A stretch of 64,000 nt of DNA from Melioribacteraceae bacterium (GTDB taxonomy: Bacteria; Bacteroidota; Ignavibacteria; Ignavibacteriales; Melioribacteraceae): NCBI GenBank assembly GCA_021739765.1, contig JAIPBD010000016.1, positions 1 through 64,000 of the forward strand, written 5' to 3'. The notes under the pieces are model-generated. The model saw only the letters and a list, made by a program, of their open reading frames with translations. It did no database searches and was not told where the DNA came from. Numbering within the stretch: the stretch's first letter is position 1; every line of letters starts with the position of its first letter. Below, piece after piece: positions 27,183 to 36,870 of the stretch. A program made the position numbers and the translations under genes.

Positions 27183-27210
27183 TCAGCACTTCACAGTCTA
27201 AAAGTGCTAA
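27183..27210. promoter_or_regulatory. CIRCE-like palindrome
   Basis: The half-sites TCAGCACTT and AAGTGCTAA are separated by 10 bases, close to the HrcA CIRCE consensus (TTAGCACTC, 9 bases, GAGTGCTAA) but with changed inner bases and one extra spacer base. It lies between the divergent response-regulator and carA genes. Confidence 0.3.
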
Positions 27211-27382
27211 ATCTTCATTTCCACGGTTAAGCTAGTACACATTTTTAGGCTGTGACAATAAAAAACAAATATTACTTTCGAATTGGATCAATAAATTCTT
27301 ATTTTTGCCCCAATTTGATCAGCATCCACAGAGAATAAATCTGCTGAAATTATTTCTACTAATTGAATAGGTTCGGCTGAAT

Positions 27383-28438
27383 TTGCCAAACAAAAAAGCG
27401 AAGTTAATACTGGAAGATGGAACTGAATTGGATGGAATCCAATTCGGAGCTGCTAATTCCGTCTCCGGCGAAGTTGTTTTTAATACCGGAATGGTTGGTT
27501 ATCCTGAATCCCTCACCGATCCTTCATACCACGGACAAATCTTAACGCTAACATATCCCCTTATCGGTAACTACGGTGTACCCGACCATAAGATTCTAAA
27601 ATATTTCGAATCGGATAAAGCGCAAATATCGGGACTTGTCGTTTCAGAATTCTCCGAATCTTACAATCATTGGAACGCCAAGGAAAATTTAGGACAATGG
27701 TTGGAACGTTTCGGCGTGCCCGGAATTTCCGGAATCGATACTCGCCATCTCACAAAGATTTTAAGAGAACGCGGAACGATGTTGGGAAAGATCGTGATTG
27801 ATGGCAAGGATGTAGAATCCTATGATCCAAACCATGATGATTTAATATCGAAAGTTTGTCCCAAAGAGACGGTGGAAATGGGAAGTGGGGATAAATCTAT
27901 TCTGCTTATTGATTGCGGATGTAAAAACAGTATCGCAAACAACTTGGTTGATAGAGGTCTTAGAGTTATTCGTGCACCTTGGAATACGGACTTAAATCAA
28001 TTTGAATATGATGGAATTGTATTATCAAATGGTCCTGGTAATCCGGAAATGTATTTGGCTTTGTCGGAAAAAATAAAAGAGTTGTTCAAGAAAAATGTTC
28101 CGATGCTTGGAATTTGCCTCGGGCATCAAATGCTGGCGAGAGCTTCGGGCGCAAAAACGTTTAAACTTAAATATGGGCATCGCAGCCAAAATCAGCCTGT
28201 AAAAGAAAAAAACAAACCAAATTGTTATGTAACATCTCAGAATCATGGGTTTGCTGTTGATTTATCAACTCTACCGATTGGATGGGAATCCTGGTTCGAA
28301 AATTTAAATGACGGAACTTCGGAAGGAATAAGACACAAAAGAAAGCCGTGGATGAGCGTTCAGTTTCATCCTGAAGCTGTTCCAGGTCCGGTTGATACAC
28401 AATACATCTTTGATGAATTTATTAAGACGTTAGATTGA
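27383..28438 (+). CDS. carA: carbamoyl-phosphate synthase small subunit
   Basis: A 351-residue glutaminase subunit. The CPSase small-chain N-terminal domain (LILEDGTELDG, then FNTGMVGYPESLTDPSY) spans 1-140. The class I amidotransferase domain has the nucleophile elbow GICLGHQM near 245 and the FHPEA catalytic pair near the end. It releases ammonia from glutamine and tunnels it to CarB for pyrimidine and arginine synthesis. The start is TTG; no in-frame ATG gives a complete domain. It overlaps carB by four bases (TTGA). Confidence 0.96.
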   Translation: MPNKKAKLILEDGTELDGIQFGAANSVSGEVVFNTGMVGYPESLTDPSYHGQILTLTYPLIGNYGVPDHKILKYFESDKAQISGLVVSEFSESYNHWNAKENLGQWLERFGVPGISGIDTRHLTKILRERGTMLGKIVIDGKDVESYDPNHDDLISKVCPKETVEMGSGDKSILLIDCGCKNSIANNLVDRGLRVIRAPWNTDLNQFEYDGIVLSNGPGNPEMYLALSEKIKELFKKNVPMLGICLGHQMLARASGAKTFKLKYGHRSQNQPVKEKNKPNCYVTSQNHGFAVDLSTLPIGWESWFENLNDGTSEGIRHKRKPWMSVQFHPEAVPGPVDTQYIFDEFIKTLD

Positions 28439-31400
28439 AAAAAAATAAGAAAAAAATATTAATTATCGGTTCATCGGCTCTTAAAATTGGAGAAGCGGGT
28501 GAATTCGATTATTCGGGTAGCCAGGCAATTAAAGCAATTAAGGAAGAAGGAATTGAAACGATTCTTATTAATCCGAACATTGCGACAATTCAGACAAGCG
28601 ATTACCTCGCCGACAAAGTTTATTTCCTCCCGATAAATGTCCAATTCGTTGAAAAAGTAATTGAAAAAGAAAAACCGGATGGAATTCTTCTTGGTTTTGG
28701 CGGACAAACAGCGCTCAATTGCGGGCTGGAGTTATTCAAAAAAGGAATCCTTAAAAAGAATAATGTTGAAGTTCTCGGAACTCAAATTGACGCAATTGAT
28801 AATTCTGAAGACAGAGAAAAATTCACCTCAAAACTATCCGAAATTGATGTAAAGTTTCCCAAAAGCAAGGCGGTTGCAACCGTTAATCAAGCAATTGATT
28901 TCGCCTCCCAGATCGGATATCCTGTTATTATTAGAATCGCGTTTGCTTTAGGCGGGCTCGGCTCCGGTGTGTGCAGAACGAAATCAGAAGTGCAAAAGTT
29001 GGCTTCGAAAGCGCTTTCATATTCGCCGCAGATTTTAATTGAGGAATATCTCGAAGGATGGAAAGAGATTGAGTACGAGGTAGTGCGAGATTGTTACGAT
29101 AATTGTATAACAGTTTGTAACATGGAAAATATGGACCCGATGGGGATTCACACCGGCGAAAGCATTGTCGTTGCACCGAGTCAAACTTTAACGAATACCG
29201 AATACCACAAACTTAGGGAAATCGCGATTCGTGTTATTCGGCATTTAGGAATTGTCGGTGAATGTAATATCCAATATGCGTTTGATCCTCATTCAGAAGA
29301 TTACAGAGTTATTGAAGTCAATGCCAGACTATCTCGAAGTTCCGCCCTCGCTTCAAAAGCAACGGGATATCCCCTTGCGTTTGTAGCCGCAAAACTTGCG
29401 TTGGGATACGGATTATTTGAACTGGACAATTCAATCACCAAAGTTACCAAAGCTCTATTTGAACCGGCATTAGATTACATTGTAGTGAAAATGCCACGCT
29501 GGGATCTTAAAAAGTTTAAATTTGTTTCCCGAAAGCTCGGCTCTTCAATGAAATCAGTTGGCGAGGTAATGTCAATCGGTAGAAAATTTGAAGAAGCACT
29601 TCAGAAAGCTTTAAGGATGCTTGACAATGGATTTGACGGAATCACCGCAAATAGACTCGAAATTGTTTTTGATAATTTGGAAGATTCGTTATTGCAACCT
29701 ACAGAAGAACGAGTATTTGCAGTCGCGGAAGCGTTCCGAAGAGGATATACAGTCAATAAAGTTCATGAGTTAACTCACATTAACAAATGGTTCCTCTACA
29801 AAATTGAAAATATTATTAAAACCGAGTCTGAGTTAAAAGAGAATAAAAATCGACTTTCCGCGGAATTGCTGCTTAAATCTAAACAGCTCGGTTTTTCTGA
29901 CAGGCAAATAGCAAAGTCGACAGATTCTACAGAAGATAAAATTTACAAACGTCGGGTCAAAAATAATATTCACCCGAAAATTCAACAAATTGATACACTT
30001 GCTGCCGAGTATCCTGCACAAACCAACTATTTATATCTTTCGTACAACAGTCAATTTGATGACACAACAATAAAATTAAAAAATCTTATTACAATTTTAG
30101 GTTCCGGTCCTTATAGAATTGGCTCATCGGTTGAATTTGACTGGTGTTGCGTGATAACCGGAAAAACAATTCGGGAACGTGGCTACAAGACAGCAATGAT
30201 AAATTGTAATCCCGAAACAGTTAGCACAGATTATGACGAATTTGATGTTCTTTTCTTCGAAGAATTGACTCTCGAAACCATTCGCGAAATTGACGCTAAA
30301 ATTAATCCGTTGGGTTTTATAATCTCGATGGGTGGCCAAACACCGAATAATCTTTCATTAAAAATGGATAAAGCGGGATTAAAAATCCTCGGGACCTCCA
30401 CAAAGTCTATCGATAACGCCGAGGATAGAAGTAAATTTTCTTCATTGCTGGATAAACTTGGGATCGAACAACCGGAATGGAGTCAATTAAGTTCAGTTCC
30501 GGAAGCAATTACATTTGCAAACTATGTCGGATATCCTGTTTTAGTCCGACCATCTTATGTGTTGAGTGGTGCGGCGATGGCGATCGCGTCCAATGATGAT
30601 GAATTACTTCGATTCTTACAAAAAGCAGTTGATGTCTCATCAGATTACCCGATTGTAATAAGCAAGTTTTTGGCAAACTCAAAAGAGCTTGAATTTGACG
30701 GAGTTGCTGATAACGGAGAATTAGTCTGTTACGCAATTTCTGAGCATGTTGATAATGCAGGCGTTCATTCAGGTGATTCGGTTTTGGTACTTCCGCCTCA
30801 AAGAACTTATCTGGAAACGGTGAGACAAATTCGAAGGATTTCCGCCGCTATCGCAAAATCGCTTAAAATAAAGGGTCCTTTCAACATTCAATTTGTTGCG
30901 AAGGAGAATAAAGTAAAAGTGATTGAATGTAATCTTCGCGCATCGAGAAGTTTTCCTTTTGTTTCAAAAACATTAAATAGAAATTTTATTGAAATAGCCA
31001 CAGATGTTATTCTTGGTAATAGTGTTGAAATTATCGATGATTTAAATTTCAATTATGATTATGTGGGAGTTAAAGCGCCCGAATTTTCCTTCACAAGGTT
31101 GGAAGGAGCTGATCCTTCGACCGGAGTTGAAATGTCTTCGACAGGTGAAGTTGCTTGTTTCGGAAATGATTTTGAAGAAGCGTTCTTAAAAGCGTTAATT
31201 TCGGTCGGCTACCGATTCCCAATTAAATCTATTCTAATTTCTTCGGGAACCATCGAATCGAAAGCTGAATTATTGGAAGCTAAGTTAAGATTCTATAAGA
31301 TGGGAATTAAATTCTATGCTACTGTCGGCACTGCTAAATTTATGCGCGCACACGGCATTCAGGTGGAAACTCTATTTTGGCCTTTAAAAAACAAAAAGCC

Positions 31401-31626
31401 AAATGCGGTTGATTACATTAAGAGCGGTAAAATTGATTTGGTAATTAATCTTCCAAAAAATTTCCAGGAGGATGAACTCTCGAACGATTATATTATTCGA
31501 AGAACAGCCGTGGATTACAAAGTTCCTCTTATCACAAATCGCCAAATCGCCATGAGATTATCGGAAGCGCTTGCTTTAAAAAGCATGGATGATCTGTTGA
31601 TAAACAGTTGGGACGTTTACAAGTGA
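28435..31626 (+). CDS. carB: carbamoyl-phosphate synthase large subunit
   Basis: A 1063-residue large subunit of normal length with two homologous ATP-grasp halves. The first begins IGSSALKIGEAGEFDYSGSQ and the second near residue 545 with ILGSGPYRIGSSVEFDWC. A C-terminal MGS-like regulatory domain (about 930-1063) follows. The first half makes carboxy-phosphate and carbamate, the second phosphorylates carbamate. TTG start overlapping carA. The MGS domain normally binds UMP or ornithine; I cannot tell which effectors apply here. Confidence 0.97.
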   Translation: MKKNKKKILIIGSSALKIGEAGEFDYSGSQAIKAIKEEGIETILINPNIATIQTSDYLADKVYFLPINVQFVEKVIEKEKPDGILLGFGGQTALNCGLELFKKGILKKNNVEVLGTQIDAIDNSEDREKFTSKLSEIDVKFPKSKAVATVNQAIDFASQIGYPVIIRIAFALGGLGSGVCRTKSEVQKLASKALSYSPQILIEEYLEGWKEIEYEVVRDCYDNCITVCNMENMDPMGIHTGESIVVAPSQTLTNTEYHKLREIAIRVIRHLGIVGECNIQYAFDPHSEDYRVIEVNARLSRSSALASKATGYPLAFVAAKLALGYGLFELDNSITKVTKALFEPALDYIVVKMPRWDLKKFKFVSRKLGSSMKSVGEVMSIGRKFEEALQKALRMLDNGFDGITANRLEIVFDNLEDSLLQPTEERVFAVAEAFRRGYTVNKVHELTHINKWFLYKIENIIKTESELKENKNRLSAELLLKSKQLGFSDRQIAKSTDSTEDKIYKRRVKNNIHPKIQQIDTLAAEYPAQTNYLYLSYNSQFDDTTIKLKNLITILGSGPYRIGSSVEFDWCCVITGKTIRERGYKTAMINCNPETVSTDYDEFDVLFFEELTLETIREIDAKINPLGFIISMGGQTPNNLSLKMDKAGLKILGTSTKSIDNAEDRSKFSSLLDKLGIEQPEWSQLSSVPEAITFANYVGYPVLVRPSYVLSGAAMAIASNDDELLRFLQKAVDVSSDYPIVISKFLANSKELEFDGVADNGELVCYAISEHVDNAGVHSGDSVLVLPPQRTYLETVRQIRRISAAIAKSLKIKGPFNIQFVAKENKVKVIECNLRASRSFPFVSKTLNRNFIEIATDVILGNSVEIIDDLNFNYDYVGVKAPEFSFTRLEGADPSTGVEMSSTGEVACFGNDFEEAFLKALISVGYRFPIKSILISSGTIESKAELLEAKLRFYKMGIKFYATVGTAKFMRAHGIQVETLFWPLKNKKPNAVDYIKSGKIDLVINLPKNFQEDELSNDYIIRRTAVDYKVPLITNRQIAMRLSEALALKSMDDLLINSWDVYK

Positions 31627-31691
31627 TTATTCTTGCAAGAGTTGATCTAATTTGATACTTTATTTTGTTCTAATTAATACGATTGATTGCA

Positions 31692-32096
31692 ATGACTCCA
31701 AAATCCAAGAAACCTAGCCTGCTTATTGTTGAAGACGACTATGAAAGTCAACGATTCCTGCAAATATTTCTAAGCAAAACATTCGATTTGGATATTTGTG
31801 ATTCCTCTGAACCATTTTATAAATTGCTTGAAAATAAAAATTATGCCATGATTCTGATGGACATTTCCTTAAAAGGCAAAAAAGATGGATTGATGCTAAC
31901 GCGTGAAATTCGCGATGCTGATAAACCTTATAGCGACATTCCCATCGCTTGCCTCACCGCTCATGCTTTCCAGCGTGATAAAGAAAATGCGATGAATGCC
32001 GGTGTTGATATTTTTATGACTAAACCGGTTGAAAATAACCACCTCCTACTTACACTTAAATCTCTGCTAAGTGATAAAGAAGGTATTGAAATCTAA
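31692..32096 (+). CDS. stand-alone receiver-domain response regulator
   Basis: A single CheY-like receiver of about 134 residues. I use ATG 31692 and not TTG 31683. It has the acidic pair VEDD (15-16), phospho-acceptor Asp57 in MILMDISL, Thr89 and Lys111 in MTKP. No output domain is present, so it acts by protein contact or as a phosphorelay intermediate. It is 65 bases downstream of carB and probably read from its own or the car promoter. The partner kinase is not identifiable; the kinases in this window are candidates only. Confidence 0.9.
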   Translation: MTPKSKKPSLLIVEDDYESQRFLQIFLSKTFDLDICDSSEPFYKLLENKNYAMILMDISLKGKKDGLMLTREIRDADKPYSDIPIACLTAHAFQRDKENAMNAGVDIFMTKPVENNHLLLTLKSLLSDKEGIEI

Positions 32097-32176
32097 TTTC
32101 TTTAATCCGGTTGTAACATTTCTTCCAGTATTATCGTCTAAACCTAAAACTTGATATTACGATAATGGAGGAAAGT

Positions 32177-33025
32177 ATGTTGAAAAAGGTTTTAACAATC
32201 GCGTTTGTTGTTCTTGTTGCATCAAATATAAATGCCCAAAGATGGAATGATTGGGATTGGGACGATGATTCCTGGTATGATTACAGCACACCTTTTATTG
32301 AATTTAATGCCGGTTTAAGCGAAATTAAACACGATGCTTTTATAAATAAGTTTTCTGATGTTGGATTGGGAGAGTTAAAATTAGGATTCTCTTCGAGAGA
32401 TTCATTCTATAAAGGTGTTGTATTTGAGATGGAAGATAAATATTTCTTTGTCTCAAATTTAAGCACGGAATTACATGTTGATGAACCGGAAGCCGTAAGT
32501 TTAGATTCAAAATTATGGCGATTCGGATTTGGCAAAAGAAGCGGATACGGCTATGATTTCAGCGGATTCGGAATTTTCCCTTATACCACCTCCGGTTATA
32601 GTTTATCAAAATTGCAGATGTCCGAGTACCCGTTTGTACCACTTGAAGACATTAAAGTACTCGATCGATTTAACGAAGCTATTAGATTTGGCTCAACAGT
32701 TGAAGGCGGGTTGCAATTATCGATTGTAAATACTATTTCGTTTGATATCGGATACGAAGCTTCAACAATATTTCCGCGATATTTGATCTGGAAACATTTG
32801 GGAAGCGCGATAATCGAAGAAGCCGGATTAAGCTTTTTAGATCATTTTATTGATGAGGTGGTAGATGCATCCCCGGCGGTTGGACCAATAATAAACTTTT
32901 TATTAAAAAATGGTTATCGGTACGCTGCATATTCGCTTAAAAAAGGCGACATGAATTGGCCTTTCCCAACGGAAGAACCATTAACTTACGAAACTGTAAA
33001 AGTTGGAATTACATTTACTTTTTAG
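32177..33025 (+). CDS. secreted or outer-membrane protein of unknown family
   Basis: About 282 residues with a signal peptide (MLKKVLTIAFVVLVASNINA) and a mature start rich in Trp and Asp (RWNDWDWDDDSWYDY). The remainder alternates polar and hydrophobic residues and ends in ITFTF, a typical outer-membrane barrel terminus. The start at 32177 is set by GGAGG placed just before it, inside the longer frame that begins at 32165. No family is recognised. A strong terminator follows. Confidence 0.78.
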   Translation: MLKKVLTIAFVVLVASNINAQRWNDWDWDDDSWYDYSTPFIEFNAGLSEIKHDAFINKFSDVGLGELKLGFSSRDSFYKGVVFEMEDKYFFVSNLSTELHVDEPEAVSLDSKLWRFGFGKRSGYGYDFSGFGIFPYTTSGYSLSKLQMSEYPFVPLEDIKVLDRFNEAIRFGSTVEGGLQLSIVNTISFDIGYEASTIFPRYLIWKHLGSAIIEEAGLSFLDHFIDEVVDASPAVGPIINFLLKNGYRYAAYSLKKGDMNWPFPTEEPLTYETVKVGITFTF

Positions 33026-33041
33026 TTGAAAAGAAGTTTGA

Positions 33042-33088
33042 TAAACTTTGACGTTCCGAGTCAAATTCGGAATGTCAAAGTTTTTGTT
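33042..33088 (+). terminator. intrinsic terminator
   Basis: Arms AAACTTTGAC and GTCAAAGTTT with an inner TTCCGA/TCGGAA stem, one mismatch, and a T-run after the 3' arm. It ends the outer-membrane protein gene. Confidence 0.9.
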
Positions 33089-33277
33089 TGAGATTAATTA
33101 ATATTGAACTATGAAAATTCTATCATTCTAAATCAGTATTTCAAATCCGATTCTAAATGACAACTTTTTCTTTATGAGCTTTCGGACCGCAGAACATCCT
33201 TTTCACGATAATATCTTAATTAAATCTTATATTTACGCCTTGATAAATGAATTATTAGATTCTAGAAACGGATAATT

Positions 33278-34618
33278 ATGAAAATTATTATCGCCGGCGC
33301 CGGAGAAGTTGGATACCATTTGGCAAAACAACTCTCGAGCGAGGAACACGATATTACGGTTATTGATGTAGATCAAAATATTCTCAGTCGAACGGATTCT
33401 TCGACAGATGTTATGACCCTCCACGGATCTTCCACATCGATTAAAATGCTTGAAAACGCTAATGTTGAAGAAACTGACTTGTGTGTTGCTGTTACATCAT
33501 CCGAGGCAATTAATATCAACACCGCAATACTTGCAAAAAGAATGGGAGCAAAAAAGACCATAGCGAGAGTAAATAATGGCGAATATGTTAATCCCAAAAA
33601 TACAGATGTTTTCCGTTCGCTCGGTGTTGATAATATGGTTTACCCCGAAGAGCTCGCCGCTATTGAAGTTGTTAAGTTAATTGAAAGAGCAGCGGCTACC
33701 GATATTTTGGATTTCGAGGATGGTAAACTATCACTTTTGGGGCTCAAGCTCGATCGTGGAGTTCCTATTATCGATCGGACGCTTAAACAAATTGCTGCGG
33801 AATATTCTTCAATAGATTTTAGAATTGTTGCACTTCACCGTGGGTTTCAGACCATTATTCCTTACGGGGATGATATTTTCCGTCCAAATGATCAGTTGTT
33901 TGTTATAAGCAAAAGCGAAGGCATGGAAAAAATTATTCAGCTGACAAGTAAGGATAAAAAGAAACTGAATAATATTATGATTCTGGGTGGTGGTAAAATC
34001 GGCCGACTTGTAGCAAAAATGCTCGAGAAAAAAATTGATGTTAAACTTATTGAGTCGAATCATGACAAATCGGTGGAACTGGCAGATTATCTTGAAGAAT
34101 CCTTAGTTATACATGGCGATGGGCGAGATTTGGATTTACTTGCTCAGGAAGGAATTATCGATATGGATGGTTTTGTTGCAGTAACCGAAAACGCGGAAAC
34201 GAATATAATTACTTGTTTGATGGCAAAACATCTTGGTGTAAGCAAAACTATAGCACAAGTGGATAATGTTGATTATATAGCTCTCACTCAAACCATTGGT
34301 TTGGATTCGCTGATAAATAAAAAACTAATCGCTGCTAATAGTATCACAAGATTTATCAAAAAATCCAATGTTGTTGCGACAGCATCACTACAGGGAATTG
34401 ATGCGGATATATTCGAATTTATAGCGCGAGACGGTTCTAAAATCACTAAATCAAAAATTAAAGACCTCAAATTTCCTAAAAATGCGATTATCGGGGGAAT
34501 AATTAGGGGCGGCGAAGGTATAATTACCGTGGGTGACACTCAAATACTAGCCGAAGATAAAGTAGTTGTCTTTGCATTACCGGGTGCGGTTTCTGACGTC
34601 CAAAAGTTTTTCAATTAG
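33278..34618 (+). CDS. trkA: Trk potassium uptake regulator TrkA
   Basis: A 446-residue cytoplasmic gating ring subunit with two tandem RCK modules. Each has an NAD-binding N-domain, the first with GAGEVGYHLA at residues 6-15 and the second with LGGGKIGRLVAK near 240, and each is followed by a TrkA-C domain. It gates TrkH by nucleotide binding. The next gene, trkH, starts four bases after the stop, so they form an operon. Confidence 0.95.
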   Translation: MKIIIAGAGEVGYHLAKQLSSEEHDITVIDVDQNILSRTDSSTDVMTLHGSSTSIKMLENANVEETDLCVAVTSSEAININTAILAKRMGAKKTIARVNNGEYVNPKNTDVFRSLGVDNMVYPEELAAIEVVKLIERAAATDILDFEDGKLSLLGLKLDRGVPIIDRTLKQIAAEYSSIDFRIVALHRGFQTIIPYGDDIFRPNDQLFVISKSEGMEKIIQLTSKDKKKLNNIMILGGGKIGRLVAKMLEKKIDVKLIESNHDKSVELADYLEESLVIHGDGRDLDLLAQEGIIDMDGFVAVTENAETNIITCLMAKHLGVSKTIAQVDNVDYIALTQTIGLDSLINKKLIAANSITRFIKKSNVVATASLQGIDADIFEFIARDGSKITKSKIKDLKFPKNAIIGGIIRGGEGIITVGDTQILAEDKVVVFALPGAVSDVQKFFN

Positions 34619-34621
34619 ATT

Positions 34622-36070
34622 ATGTTTAATTATAAGATAATTTTTAATCTTATTGGCTTTATGCTGATTCTTGACGGCCTTTTTATGACGTTAGGAATTC
34701 CTTTCTCAATTTATTACGGCGACAATGATATTTACGTTCTCCTATTTAGTGGAATCGGAACTGCCGGAATTGGCGGACTTACCTTCTATTTCACAAAAGA
34801 TCATCGAAAGGATATTAAGAAAAAAGACGGCTACATAATTGTTTCCAGCAGTTGGCTTGTAATGTCACTTTTTGGAGCAATTCCATTCGTAATTCATGGT
34901 TCAATCCCAAGTTATACTGACGCATTTTTTGAAACAATGTCCGGATTTACAACAACCGGGGCTTCAATCCTAAATAATATTGAAGAATTACCCCATGGTT
35001 TGCTATTCTGGAGAAGTATAACCCAATGGATGGGAGGAATGGGAATGATTGTTCTTTCCCTTGCCATTTTACCCGTTCTTGGTATTGGAGGAATGCAGCT
35101 CTTTGTTGCCGAAGTTCCCGGACCGACAAAGGATAAAATTCATCCGAGAATTGGTGAAACCGCGAAAAGATTATGGGGAATTTATGTCATTTTTACCCTG
35201 GTCGAAACGGTTCTTTTATATCTCGGGGGAATGACAGTTTTCGAATCGATTAATCACGCGTTTACTACTATGGCAACCGGTGGATTTTCAACAAAACAAG
35301 CTAGTATTGCGGCCTACGATTCTCCATATCTTCAATATGTTATGATTGTATTTATGTTTGCCGCCGGAATTAATTTCAGTCTCCACTATCATCTTCTGCA
35401 TTTTAATTTTAAAGTCTTTTCAAAAAATGAAGAATTTAAATTCTATACAAAACTCACCGTCGTTATTGCGCTACTGGTCGCGGTTGTACTTTATTTTTCC
35501 AATTATGCCGATCTCGAAAAGTCTTTTAGAGATTCACTCTTTCAGGTTGTTTCGCTGATTACAACGACGGGCTACGTAACGGCCGATTATGAGATGTGGG
35601 GACCATTCTTCCAGGTGCTGTTTTTCTTGCTTTTATTTATTGGAGGATGTGCGGGTTCTACCGGTGGCGGAATAAAAGTCGTGCGACATTTACTTCTATT
35701 TAAAAACAGCCTCCTCGAATTAAGACGGTTGATTCATCCGAGAGCCGTTATACCGGTTCGATTTAATGGAACGGCTGTTCCACAAGATATTATTTCAAAC
35801 GTTTTAGCTTTTTTTCTTTTTTATATTTTAATTTTTGTTGTCGGAACAATTATTATGTCAATCCTTGGCTTGGACTTTCTATCTGCAATCGGATCGGTTG
35901 CAACATCGCTTGGTAATGTCGGACCGGCTATTGGAAGTGTTGGACCCAGCTATAACTTTGCGCATATCCCCGATCTTGGTAAATGGTTATTATCTATTTT
36001 AATGCTTATGGGCCGACTGGAATTGTTTACGATTTTAATTATTTTTTCACCTGCTTTTTATAAAAAATAA
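34622..36070 (+). CDS. trkH: Trk potassium uptake channel TrkH
   Basis: A 482-residue membrane protein of the Trk/Ktr/HKT superfamily. Four pore loops are visible (SGFTTTGAS, MATGGFST, SLITTTGYVTADY, TSLGNVGPA), each with the central Gly of the potassium filter, among ten or more membrane helices. It imports K+ with TrkA as its gating partner. Confidence 0.95.
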   Translation: MFNYKIIFNLIGFMLILDGLFMTLGIPFSIYYGDNDIYVLLFSGIGTAGIGGLTFYFTKDHRKDIKKKDGYIIVSSSWLVMSLFGAIPFVIHGSIPSYTDAFFETMSGFTTTGASILNNIEELPHGLLFWRSITQWMGGMGMIVLSLAILPVLGIGGMQLFVAEVPGPTKDKIHPRIGETAKRLWGIYVIFTLVETVLLYLGGMTVFESINHAFTTMATGGFSTKQASIAAYDSPYLQYVMIVFMFAAGINFSLHYHLLHFNFKVFSKNEEFKFYTKLTVVIALLVAVVLYFSNYADLEKSFRDSLFQVVSLITTTGYVTADYEMWGPFFQVLFFLLLFIGGCAGSTGGGIKVVRHLLLFKNSLLELRRLIHPRAVIPVRFNGTAVPQDIISNVLAFFLFYILIFVVGTIIMSILGLDFLSAIGSVATSLGNVGPAIGSVGPSYNFAHIPDLGKWLLSILMLMGRLELFTILIIFSPAFYKK

Positions 36071-36102
36071 CGTGTACGATTATTCATAAAAAAAAATACA
36101 TA

Positions 36103-36870
36103 TTGAAATCATTACTTGTTTGCCTGTTGTTTTCGACATCTAATTTTATTCACGCCCAGGAACTATTTTTTGCGGCTAACCACGATAAGAACGGTAATCC
36201 AATCGTATCGCAGACAATTTGGGAGATGAAACCCTGGGGAGTTACGATCGACATTGTTTACAATAATGGCGAGAGTAATTTTAATTTTGATAATCTATAT
36301 CTATATATAGATAAACTGGGTGGAGATGATTTTGTACCGTTTGACAGCAAAGCACTCACCGTAAATAAACGTACAAATTGGATTTCCTATTTATACGAAT
36401 TTAAAGAAGAAGGCACTTACAACGTTTTACTACGAAGCTCAGATCAAAGAATTCTGGCGGAAAAAGAACTCACTATTAAAATTGCAGAAAGATTTGTCAG
36501 CAGTGAATTTTCGCATTTTAACTTCTACTATCGAGATCTAAAAATGTACTTCTGCGATTGGGTTATCAACGAAAAACCTGTAAATGTGCGGGAAGAAATT
36601 TCACTTTATAAGGATAGAGGAAAAGTTGTTGTTTACCTCAAACAAAAAAATCCTTTAATGACCGACACGCTAATTGTTGATGTTTGGCGGCAGAATGAAA
36701 ACTCAAACGACTTTGATGAGTTTATACAAACAAAAAGGTTCGGACTTGAACCGCAATGGCCGGACGCATTTTTTAAATATAGATTTAGAAAACCCGGGGA
36801 ATATAAAATTGCTGTTTACAGTGATAACTCAAAATTGATGCATGAAAAAAGACTAAAGGTGGTAAAGTAA
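36103..36870 (+). CDS. secreted protein of unknown family
   Basis: A 255-residue protein that starts with TTG (MKSLLVCLLFSTSNFIHAQE, a clear signal peptide ending at Ala-Gln-Glu) and is otherwise a mixed beta protein with many aromatic residues (FYYRDLKMYFCDW). I do not recognise it. It lies 32 bases after trkH and its stop shares one base with the rmlA start, so it is read with both. A role tied to K+ uptake is not supported by the sequence. Confidence 0.75.
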   Translation: MKSLLVCLLFSTSNFIHAQELFFAANHDKNGNPIVSQTIWEMKPWGVTIDIVYNNGESNFNFDNLYLYIDKLGGDDFVPFDSKALTVNKRTNWISYLYEFKEEGTYNVLLRSSDQRILAEKELTIKIAERFVSSEFSHFNFYYRDLKMYFCDWVINEKPVNVREEISLYKDRGKVVVYLKQKNPLMTDTLIVDVWRQNENSNDFDEFIQTKRFGLEPQWPDAFFKYRFRKPGEYKIAVYSDNSKLMHEKRLKVVK

